Assembly: GCA_947175645.1 (NCBI GenBank)
Contig: CAMWNP010000008.1
Coordinates: 39,454-103,453 of the forward strand
From: an uncultured Porphyromonadaceae bacterium
Lineage (GTDB): Bacteria; Bacteroidota; Bacteroidia; Bacteroidales; Muribaculaceae
Direction of reading: 5' to 3'
DNA: 64,000 nt
The notes below the pieces were generated by a model. It worked only from the letters and a program-made list of their open reading frames with translations. It did no database searches and was not told the DNA's origin. This document shows positions 25,101-31,839 of this stretch, one piece after another. How positions within the stretch are numbered: position 1 is the first letter of the stretch; each line of letters begins with the position of its first letter. The translations under genes were made by a program, and so were the position numbers.

Positions 25101-27245
25101 ACCGATTGTAATGACAGATTCTGGAATTATTATATTTTTTATACCTGTACAGTCTCGGAAAGCACTGTTTCCGATTAAAGTCACTGATTTTGATAAGGTC
25201 AATGAAGTTAATCCAGTGCAATGTCTGAACTCCCAATCGCTGATTATTGTTACTCCGGATCCGATTACCAACTCTTTAAGGCTTGTCTTGTTACTAAATG
25301 GATAATATTTATGCTTTAGATTTCTGCCTAAGTAAAGATTTTCTATAGGAGAGTCCAAAAATTGTTCACTACCCATGTCCAAAATATCATTACCATCCTC
25401 AATTGTCAGTTTCTTAATCCCTGAACATTCTTGGAACGCTTTGTCGCCTATTGACTTAATATTTTGGGGTATTGTGATTTCACTTAAACCGGAACATCCA
25501 TAGAATGCCTCATAACCAATTGTGGTAACAAAAGGTCCAAATGTTATAGACTGTAGTGATAAAGGTGAGGATATATTCCCATTCCAATCTCGGCCAATAT
25601 ACATAGAATCAATTTTTGTCCCTTGTAATGCGTCTTGACCAAAGTCTATTCGAGTGGTCCCATCATCTATTCGGATTTTGTCCAGTGCCGAACATCCTGA
25701 AAACGCGCATTTACCTATTTTAGAAACTGAGGAAGGAAGTTCAACAGAGGTCAATGCAGAGCAGCCGGAAAAAGCATAATCACTGATAGTAGCGACAGAG
25801 TTACCAATATTAACATAACTGAGTGCAGAGCAATCGGAAAAAGCATAATCATTGATGGAGGTTACATGATCCGGAATTGTGAAAGATGCCAATCCATCGC
25901 ATTTGGCAAAAGCATACTTGCCAATTCTTGTTACTGATGTGGGTAAAGCATAGGTGTCATCAACAGATAATCGCACAAAGTATACAGACTCTTTTTGGGT
26001 ATCATAGACAATACCGTCTTCAATCAGTCCATTGACAGGATACCCGATGCAAAGGCCATTGCCAAAAGGATTTTTAATTGTCTCAGGATACGCATTCTTA
26101 ATCAAATTGGTGCAACCTAAAAAAGCAGATCCATCGCATCCTACTATTGAAGGGGGTAGGATTATCTCTGTAAGACTGGTACATTCGTTGAATGCACGAT
26201 TTTCAATACTCTTTATTGAGTTCCCAAAGGTGATTTCAGATAAATTAGAGCAACCTTCAAATGCTCCATAATTAATATATTGAAGTGAATTGGGAAGAAT
26301 TAATTCAGTAATACCTGAACAGTTTTTAAAAGCATAATTATCAATATTCTTAAGAGACTCAGGAAGAATAATCTGTTTCAGGGCTGTACAGCCTGAAAAA
26401 GCAGATTCCCCAATCTCCATAACTGAATTAGGAATTGTCACAGACTCCAAAGAAGAACAATTATTGAAAACATTTTTTTGTATTGAAGTAACTTTATCCG
26501 GAATTATTATTGAAGTCAGTCCCGAACATTTGTAAAATGCTTTTTCCCCGATTGCAGTCACAGAATTACCAATTTCAATTGATGTCAGTACGGTAAAATC
26601 TGAAAAAGCGCTGGATTGGATATATTGAACAAGATTACCGATTTTTACCGATTTTAAGGTCTTAGCGATGTGGCCAAAATAACCATTCCAAGTACGTCCA
26701 AGATAAATATATTCTATGTTAGTATTTTTAAATACCCATTGTCCAAATTTTAGAAAGGTTTCGCCATCTTCAATTTTTATTTCAGTCAGCCCGGTACAGC
26801 CTGAAAAAGCCTCATCCATGATATCTGTTACCGAATTGGGAATTTCCAGGGATGTCAGCCCGGTACAGTCTGAAAATGCATACTTGCCGATATTAGTTAC
26901 CGAATTGGGAATTTTCAGGGATGTCAGCCCGGTACAGCCTGAAAATGCAGAATTGCCGATTGTTTTTACCGAATTGGGTATTTCTACAGAAGTCAGTTCG
27001 GTACATTCATTAAAAGCCTTTTCATAAATTTCTGTTAATGTGTATTCTGTTCCATTATATTGTGGATATTCAGGAATAACTACTGATTTTACACTTTTAT
27101 TAGCATACCACAGTTTACAAGTCTTTGCCTTACTGTCAACAACCTGATACCATAGTTCTGTACCCTCATATTTATAAGAGAAAAGTTGTGCCGACGCCGT
27201 GTGAAAAAGCAGAAATGTTAATAGTAATAATAGATATTTTTTCAT
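22134..27245 (-). CDS. Giant BspA-like leucine-rich-repeat surface protein
   Basis: 1703 residues. Signal peptide MKKYLLLLLTFLLFHTASA. Almost the whole length is BspA/LRR_5 repeats of about 23 residues with the core xxLTSIEIPNSVTxIGxxAF. Two non-repeat modules interrupt the array; they share IEDG-x-x-YDT-x-KE-x-x-YFV and a KNPF-x-x-GLC segment. The C terminus (SGIEDV, then YTLEGLKIYDG and GLYIIIRKGKAEKVYLR) is a small tail resembling those of other secreted proteins here. BspA-like proteins of oral and gut bacteria bind host matrix proteins or partner bacteria, so adhesion is the likely role. It is visibly AT-richer than the flanking genes and follows a smaller paralogue by 18 nt. Confidence 0.85.
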   Translation of the reverse strand: MKKYLLLLLTFLLFHTASAQLFSYKYEGTELWYQVVDSKAKTCKLWYANKSVKSVVIPEYPQYNGTEYTLTEIYEKAFNECTELTSVEIPNSVKTIGNSAFSGCTGLTSLKIPNSVTNIGKYAFSDCTGLTSLEIPNSVTDIMDEAFSGCTGLTEIKIEDGETFLKFGQWVFKNTNIEYIYLGRTWNGYFGHIAKTLKSVKIGNLVQYIQSSAFSDFTVLTSIEIGNSVTAIGEKAFYKCSGLTSIIIPDKVTSIQKNVFNNCSSLESVTIPNSVMEIGESAFSGCTALKQIILPESLKNIDNYAFKNCSGITELILPNSLQYINYGAFEGCSNLSEITFGNSIKSIENRAFNECTSLTEIILPPSIVGCDGSAFLGCTNLIKNAYPETIKNPFGNGLCIGYPVNGLIEDGIVYDTQKESVYFVRLSVDDTYALPTSVTRIGKYAFAKCDGLASFTIPDHVTSINDYAFSDCSALSYVNIGNSVATISDYAFSGCSALTSVELPSSVSKIGKCAFSGCSALDKIRIDDGTTRIDFGQDALQGTKIDSMYIGRDWNGNISSPLSLQSITFGPFVTTIGYEAFYGCSGLSEITIPQNIKSIGDKAFQECSGIKKLTIEDGNDILDMGSEQFLDSPIENLYLGRNLKHKYYPFSNKTSLKELVIGSGVTIISDWEFRHCTGLTSLTLSKSVTLIGNSAFRDCTGIKNIIIPESVITIGDNAFYGCTGLTSIDIGNSVTTIGNNAFNSCNALSSVEIPNSVISIGERSFSGCTGLTSIGIGNSVTTIGNEAFKGCSGVKTFIIPKSVTSVGNDAFAKCYTLVKSAYPETLKNPFNFGLCFSYPVNSTIEDGVIYDTNKEKIYFVTSDIEGDFNIPESVKEIGPSAFQDCNRLTSVTLPDHINNIEDLAFKNCSGLTSIQIPDSLTHIAKSVFENCTGLTSVKLGESITLIDESAFNRCTTLASVENCDNLQTIGSYAFLNCPSLASLDNCVNLQTIGRFAFSNCSNLVSLGNCDNLQTIGMYAFQNCTNLVSFGNGENLKVIDGGAFENCKALGSSLTLSKCSIKSDAFKGCSSLKDISLKSCELWDRVFSGCTELNTINLSGDMYFWGDLIFMRGIEVWKDCPNIKDVYYTSGKPMEMNSNSFDDTVYKQATLYLRESSREEALKLTPWKLFENIENIPSFVYEYAGQTLLYEIIDENTCLVAKQHHLNGDLSIPETAFYRGTGYKVVSISQYAFEGSGINSVILPESVLTIETGAFASCGNLESVAIPNSVSEIGDRAFESCRKLTKLTIGDNVRTFGESIWHSCPEITEIYYQSLNPVGGYDNMFENTVYEKAMLYLAEEVREEAQHLTPWCNFKHIYRLPGEEYLLTYEYEGEEARVVGFKPDYEVDVIIPASVTKDGVEYAVTSIDNTAFKDSELLMSVVIPETIRNIQAGAFANCPILTKVNYNAIEAICDDNAADNPVFANCPKLNDIEIGESVITLPQYIFKSTNIKSIVIPDNVTILSEGCFAECYQLEDITIGKGVKAMRADAFGLKNPSDNPVTLHFNAINLEEYSGKDGDFGYGTECLPLSNRNVDKIIFGNEVETLCAYAFCECMPNVIESHNPVPPILGIACFESTNKETCKLIIPEGSLTSYSMADIWMEFLNVDASLSGIEDVLTDENCIVKIYTLEGLKIYDGSACEMPALNGLYIIIRKGKAEKVYLRN

Positions 27246-27263
27246 GATGGGGTCATTTTAATA

Positions 27264-29648
27264 TTATCGAATTGCAATCTTTGTTCTTTTACATCCCTGT
27301 GATATGATATAAATGCCCGGCTTGAGCGTCATTTCCGATAAGATGCCGGAATATACTTTTTGTCCTGTCAGGGAATATACTGTCACCGGTGTCAGTTCAT
27401 CAATTACTGCATCAACAGTCACATCCTCAATTCCACTTAAATCATCATTGATCTTGTTAAACTGACGCCAGATATAGGCATAGGAGTAAGCGGTCTTAGA
27501 ACCAACCGGAACAAGCAACTTACATGAGAATTTATTGGCTGATTCAAGACAATAGTCACTCATTGACGGCGGTTCAGGATTATAACTCTCAATAACCGAC
27601 GGCTTACAATCGCGCAGCGTGTATTTAGGACATTTTTCCACATCCTCTCCAAAACGGATAGTGTCAATTGCGCAGTTGGCAAAGGCATCAGAGTAGTTTT
27701 TCATACTTATTGGATTAAAGTTGATGTTACGGTGAACAGGATCTTTTTCAGAAGGTAGAGAAAAAGCATCTGCTTCAATGGTTTCAATTCCTTTACCTAA
27801 AGTTATTTCCTTTATTTTGCCGCTGTTATAAAACGCGTTAACGCCTATGGTGAGCACATTGTCTGAGATGTTAATAATTTCGGCTGTAGTGGAATTGAAC
27901 AGATTAGCCGGAATCTCAGCAACGTCATCACATATATTTATCACTTTCAGATTGACACATTTTGAAAATAACGACGGAGGTACGTCATCCAAGGCTTTTG
28001 CATTATAATCAATTTTCAAAAGATTAGAACAGTCATTAAATGCATCAGGGGCTATTGTGGTTATAGTTTCAGGAATATACAATGATTTGAACATTGCGGA
28101 ACCCTTAAGCGCCTTATCAGAAATTTCTGTCACCGTGAAATTTTTACCATTGATTTTTGTTTCAGCAGGTATCACGAGGTTAACAACACGGTCACTGTTA
28201 AAACCGGTCAATGTAGCCTCCGAGCCGGTGAATTTATATGTAAGGGTGTAGCGAGGTTCAATAGTTCCATTAATATTCTCAAAGGCTCGCCATGGCATCA
28301 TAGATGAAATCCGTTTTTGTATTGATTCATCAACATGAAGTTCGGCGTCTTCATAGTTAGTATCGTCGAATACGCTCATTGAGGCTATCACAGGTTGGGT
28401 TGAAAGGTAATATATATCTTTTATTTTTTCACATCCCTTCCATATATTTTCTCCGAAAGAAGCGATATTGGGACTGATAATTACAGAATTAAGATCTGAA
28501 CAATCTTTAAAAGCCTCAGTGCCTATATACGTAACGGAATTAGGAATTTCAACAGATGTGAATTCTGTGCAGCCTTCAAAAGCAGAGTCATCAATGTTTT
28601 CTACTGAATTGGGAATAGTAAATGAAGTCAGGGCGGAACACCCTTTGAACGCCCCTTTGCCAATCTTCACCACAGAATCGCCTATTTTCACTTCTTTTAG
28701 CGAGGAACAGCCTTCAAATGTGGAGTCATCAATATGCTCCACAGATTCGGGAATTGTAATTGAAGTCAGGGCTGTACACCCTTTGAACGCTCCTTTTCCA
28801 ATTTTCACTATAGAATCGCCGAATCTCACTTCCTTTAGCGAGGAACAACCTTCAAAAGCAAAATCTTCGATGCTTTCTACTGAATTCGGGATGGTTATTG
28901 AGGAAAGAGATTTACACCCTTCAAAGGCCGATTCAGGAATGGATGAAACCTCAGGTATAGTTATGGATTTCAGACCACTACAACCTTTAAACATTGCTTT
29001 GCCTAATCCTGAAAACGTAACATCGGATAAATTGATACAATCCTCAAAAATACCTTCGCCATAATTGGTTCCTGAGGGGAGTGAAATAGAAGGCAACGCA
29101 ATACATCCTTTGAATGCATAATCTCCAATGTAAGTTAGAGAAGGTGGTAATTTTATATCGGTAAGTTTTTGACAATCCTGAAATGCACTGCGTCCAATTA
29201 TATGAAAACCGTCGTTGATAATTATATTAGTTGTGGGACTTCTCTTAAAGAGTTCGTCTGGAATATGGAAGTATAGAACTGATATATAACGGTCCTCATT
29301 AGTAATATAATCCGGAAGTTCAAATGTCACTGCGTGATGTATTATAGAGGCTTGTTTTGATGCAAAATGCAATGAAATATCATCCCCCATAATTAAATCG
29401 CCGCCGACATATTCAAATTTATATTCTGCGTCTTTATAGGAAGGTCCTATTCCTCTCCAGTATGTACATCTTGCATCAAATCCCGAATAGTATCTGACTT
29501 TATCCAGGTACGTAGTTGCCTTAAGCGTATATATCTTTCCCGTTTCATAATCTCCCCTACCTGCTACCAAATACCCATCAGCATGCATGTTTAAAGGCAG
29601 GGTTATTACAAAAATAATAAATAAAATGTTGAATATGTATTTATTCAT
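27264..29648 (-). CDS. BspA-like leucine-rich-repeat surface protein
   Basis: About 794 residues from the ATG at 29648, which starts a good signal peptide (MNKYIFNILFIIFVITLPLNMHA). The longer reading from 29678 adds ten charged residues and hides the signal. Repeats run from about residue 150 to the C-terminal quarter, with near-identical neighbouring units (FEGCSSLKEVRFGDSIVKIG and FEGCSSLKEVKIGDSVVKIG), a sign of recent repeat duplication. The C terminus (SGIEDV, YSLTGQKVYSG, GIYIISQG) closely parallels that of the giant neighbour. Probably an adhesin. It is the first gene of a two-gene unit; no standard promoter was recognised upstream. Confidence 0.82.
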   Translation of the reverse strand: MNKYIFNILFIIFVITLPLNMHADGYLVAGRGDYETGKIYTLKATTYLDKVRYYSGFDARCTYWRGIGPSYKDAEYKFEYVGGDLIMGDDISLHFASKQASIIHHAVTFELPDYITNEDRYISVLYFHIPDELFKRSPTTNIIINDGFHIIGRSAFQDCQKLTDIKLPPSLTYIGDYAFKGCIALPSISLPSGTNYGEGIFEDCINLSDVTFSGLGKAMFKGCSGLKSITIPEVSSIPESAFEGCKSLSSITIPNSVESIEDFAFEGCSSLKEVRFGDSIVKIGKGAFKGCTALTSITIPESVEHIDDSTFEGCSSLKEVKIGDSVVKIGKGAFKGCSALTSFTIPNSVENIDDSAFEGCTEFTSVEIPNSVTYIGTEAFKDCSDLNSVIISPNIASFGENIWKGCEKIKDIYYLSTQPVIASMSVFDDTNYEDAELHVDESIQKRISSMMPWRAFENINGTIEPRYTLTYKFTGSEATLTGFNSDRVVNLVIPAETKINGKNFTVTEISDKALKGSAMFKSLYIPETITTIAPDAFNDCSNLLKIDYNAKALDDVPPSLFSKCVNLKVINICDDVAEIPANLFNSTTAEIINISDNVLTIGVNAFYNSGKIKEITLGKGIETIEADAFSLPSEKDPVHRNINFNPISMKNYSDAFANCAIDTIRFGEDVEKCPKYTLRDCKPSVIESYNPEPPSMSDYCLESANKFSCKLLVPVGSKTAYSYAYIWRQFNKINDDLSGIEDVTVDAVIDELTPVTVYSLTGQKVYSGILSEMTLKPGIYIISQGCKRTKIAIR

Positions 29649-29718
29649 AATCAGTTCTTTGTCATGAAATAATTTCAATATCTTGTGATAACATTAACTA
29701 TTGTGTCACCAATGGTAA

Positions 29719-29741
29719 CATAGAAACTGTAAGTTTCTATG
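29719..29741. terminator. Perfect inverted repeat after the unknown protein gene
   Basis: CATAGAAACT at 29719-29728 and AGTTTCTATG at 29732-29741 are perfect 10-bp arms with a 3-nt loop. It begins 9 nt beyond the stop codon of the unknown gene and about 70 nt before the start of the repeat protein. The T tract is poor, so it could be a terminator, an operator, or the end of a mobile module. Confidence 0.5.
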
Positions 29742-29749
29742 CTTAATAA

Positions 29750-30688
29750 TCACCATCGGTTTCCCTTGGCGGAGTTCTGGCTTCTTTCCATTAGCAAGTA
29801 GAATTCCATTTCATTAATCAGGTCATATTCCTTTTTCAGTTTCCGGGGATTAACGTTTAATCCGTTGATTAAATTTTGGAATTCCGGGAAGCGTCCGGAC
29901 TTAATAATTAATGAAATAGCCGGAGAATGATCTATAGAAATTGATGACAACAGTATTGTGCCATTTGCATCACGGGCAACTTTAAACGGATGTATGCTGC
30001 CGTTTGCATGATAACCGTAAGCCTTGACAAAGGCCCCTTTAGAGTATATCTTCGGCATTACCTCAAGAATGTCACCTTTCCCTACACGCATTTTTTCAAT
30101 GTCAATTACACGATGGGGGCCTTTTTCTGTTAAAACAGATACTTTTTTCAATGCCTGGGTAATCCATGACTCGTCACTGTTTTTGCCTATGAGATCCCCT
30201 AATTTACTGGCGGGCCAATATGTGCTGTTACGAGACGAAATGCGGTTACGCAGATTTAGTTCATCAGGATAAAATTCCTCAGATGCCGTGAGTTCATTGG
30301 AAACTGATGAAGCCAGTCCTTGCATGACCGCCGGAGAAACAGAAATATTATTTTTCCCGGCTACTGATGTAAGGTATTCCTGGAACCTGCGGACTGCTGT
30401 ACAGATGTCGTTTTTATATCCTTCACTGATTTTCCCATCGGCAAAATCATCGCATACATAACGAATCATCAAATTGAATAAATCGTCAAGTAAATCAGGA
30501 CGATTGTGAACTAAGTATTGAAGAGTCCCCAGGTTACTTTCTATCGGAACAAGAATTTTAGATTTCCTATTCCAGATTTTAAAGGATTTACGAAGGCGCG
30601 TCATGTAAGACGCAGTTGAATGGGAAGTTGTGGTTATCCCGTTTTGGATGAGCCATTGCTGGAACATTTCAAGAAGATTGGCGCTCAT
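29750..30688 (-). CDS. Unrecognised protein behind a structured RNA
   Basis: 312 residues from the ATG at 30688 (MSANLLEMFQQWLIQNG). A longer open frame to 30910 exists, but its first 74 codons run through the stem-loops of an RNA gene and are taken as non-coding. The N-terminal half is helical and basic, and the part around DICTAVRRFQEYLTS looks loosely like the core-binding region of tyrosine recombinases. The C-terminal half has RNRISSRNSTYWPASKLGDL and KGPHRVIDIEKMRVGKGD, with no catalytic motif I can name. No signal peptide or membrane helix. No promoter was seen between the RNA terminator and the ATG, so expression may depend on read-through. Function unknown. Confidence 0.6.
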   Translation of the reverse strand: MSANLLEMFQQWLIQNGITTTSHSTASYMTRLRKSFKIWNRKSKILVPIESNLGTLQYLVHNRPDLLDDLFNLMIRYVCDDFADGKISEGYKNDICTAVRRFQEYLTSVAGKNNISVSPAVMQGLASSVSNELTASEEFYPDELNLRNRISSRNSTYWPASKLGDLIGKNSDESWITQALKKVSVLTEKGPHRVIDIEKMRVGKGDILEVMPKIYSKGAFVKAYGYHANGSIHPFKVARDANGTILLSSISIDHSPAISLIIKSGRFPEFQNLINGLNVNPRKLKKEYDLINEMEFYLLMERSQNSAKGNRW

Positions 30689-30744
30689 AACGATAAGTTT
30701 TGCCTTCGGGCTCACAACGTTGGCAATAGTCTGGTTTATAAATG

Positions 30745-31060
30745 AAAAAGCGTGGAGCCGTGCTTGTTGCCCTGTTCCACGTTCTGCGGCCTTCGCATTG
30801 CCGATCCTCAAAGAACAGAGCAACGCAGAAGCCCACGCTATATGTATATCCATGACGAGCCGCGCCCTTTCGCAAGGGTACGGCAAATGCCTATGGGATA
30901 TCCATAGCAATGCGACGTCTACTGTTGCCCGGGTCTGTTAAGGATTCATTGAAAGTTGCGAAGTTTCAGAACATCAGAACCGTAGCGTCAAGTAACGCTT
31001 TCTAAAAAATGTTGCCTGGCGACCTCTGTCGCGGCTTCGGGAGGTATGTGCCTGCCGTCA
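30745..31060 (-). ncRNA. Structured RNA of about 316 nt with own promoter and terminator
   Basis: A strong promoter (31064-31095) starts a transcript near 31060. It ends in a stem AGCGTGG/CCACGCT (plus-strand 30749-30755 with 30833-30839) followed by five T on the minus strand. Inside are a 12-bp helix with one wobble pair (30766-30777 with 30813-30824) and a 7-bp helix (30782-30788 with 30824-30830) that cross each other, a hairpin around CCCTTGCGAAAGGG (about 30864-30877), and several 5' stems. It is not tmRNA, RNase P RNA, SRP RNA or a riboswitch class I recognise. I have an unverified impression that this sequence recurs in other Bacteroidales, where parts are often annotated as small proteins. 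Confidence 0.65.
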
Positions 31061-31063
31061 GTG

Positions 31064-31095
31064 CAAATTTAGAATAATTTTTATTTTCTTCCAAA
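31064..31095 (-). promoter_or_regulatory. Promoter of the structured RNA
   Basis: Minus-strand TTTG (plus 31092-31095), exactly 20 nt, then TAAATTTG (plus 31064-31071). This is one of the best matches to the Bacteroidota promoter in the window and supports an RNA gene here. Confidence 0.75.
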
Positions 31096-31151
31096 TTTAT
31101 CCACAGAATTTTAACTTCCTAAAATTGGGACAGTTCCGCCGTTGGCAACAG

Positions 31152-31168
31152 GGGCTTCTGCGTTGCTC
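31152..31168. repeat. 17-nt inverted copy of part of the structured RNA
   Basis: GGGCTTCTGCGTTGCTC occurs here on the plus strand and once inside the RNA on the minus strand (plus coordinates 30818-30834). A minus-strand -7-like box (TAACTTTG, plus 31172-31179) lies just upstream, so a leftward transcript would carry a perfect antisense to the RNA's helix-forming strands. Confidence 0.7.
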
Positions 31169-31224
31169 CGGCAAAGTTAAATCAAAAAAATCATTGGCGG
31201 TGTGTTCACTTCGTTCATTACATG

Positions 31225-31263
31225 GGGGAAAGTTTCCCCGCTTTATTTTTTTGACTAATTTTG
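31225..31263 (+). promoter_or_regulatory. Promoter and operator-like repeat for the HTH-like gene
   Basis: A -7 box TAATTTTG lies at 31256-31263, about 20 nt before the chosen ATG at 31285. A perfect inverted repeat GGGGAAA-G-TTTCCCC at 31225-31239 occupies the place where a -33 box would be, as expected for an autoregulatory operator. No normal -33 box is present. Confidence 0.5.
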
Positions 31264-31284
31264 CAGTCAAAAGAAAGAATATGT

Positions 31285-31839
31285 ATGTTAAGCGAATGGA
31301 TAAGGAATTTAATTGCCGAGCGCTTTGGACGCGAAGTCAGGTATTCGCAGGAATGTGAGGCTCTTTCGGAGGATATTTTTGAGCGGACGGGGGAGCGTCT
31401 TGGGGTTTCAACGCTCAAACGGATGTTCGGATTCACCGGGGCTGATGTGGCTCCGCGACCGTCTACCATGGATATTATAGCAAAGTACCTGGGTTTTAAC
31501 GGAGGTTATAAGGAACTTGAAGTTGCTTTACGCGATGGCATGATTATTTCGGCGTTTGACACTATTGATACGGTTGACACTGCCAATCTACAAGCCGGCA
31601 CGCGTGTGGTTGTATGCTATAGCCCTAACCGCCGCATCGTTATGTCGTACATGGGTGACGGTCAATTCCGGATTGTTGAGGCTGTAAACAGCAAACTTAT
31701 GGCCGGCGATACGTTGAGGGTTGAAAACCTAACCGTGGGTTTTGAGTTTTATGCCTTGGATGTAATACGTGACGGAAAGAGCCTCGGCGCTTATCGCGCG
31801 GCTAAAAACGGCGGAATTGCATCAATCGATATTCTTTAG
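31285..31839 (+). CDS. Small HTH-like regulatory protein
   Basis: 184 residues from the ATG at 31285; an upstream TTG at 31261 would overlap the -7 box. The N-terminal 70 residues (LSEDIFERTGERLGVSTLKR, then FGFTG and PSTMDIIAKYLGF) look like a compact helical DNA-binding domain seen in small Bacteroidales regulators. The C-terminal half (AGTRVVVCYSPNRRIVMSYM, ending GGIASIDIL) is a beta-rich domain I do not recognise. No signal peptide or membrane segment, so probably cytoplasmic. It overlaps the end of the convergent kinase-like gene by 4 nt, and the pair may work together; a kinase that modifies this protein is possible but unproven. Confidence 0.6.
   Translation: MLSEWIRNLIAERFGREVRYSQECEALSEDIFERTGERLGVSTLKRMFGFTGADVAPRPSTMDIIAKYLGFNGGYKELEVALRDGMIISAFDTIDTVDTANLQAGTRVVVCYSPNRRIVMSYMGDGQFRIVEAVNSKLMAGDTLRVENLTVGFEFYALDVIRDGKSLGAYRAAKNGGIASIDIL

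Noticed and set aside
8284-29678. Type IX secretion system
   Set aside because: C-terminal tails look similar to sorting domains, but none of the secretion machinery genes is in the window.
30689-30910. N-terminal extension of 74 codons on the unknown protein gene
   Set aside because: The stretch lies within the terminator hairpin and pseudoknot region of the structured RNA and starts upstream of the RNA terminator. The ATG at 30688 gives a normal soluble protein start.
30745-31060. Identification of the RNA as tmRNA, RNase P RNA, SRP RNA or TPP-type riboswitch
   Set aside because: The hallmark sequences of those RNAs (for example GAGGAAAGTCC of RNase P RNA) were not found on either strand.
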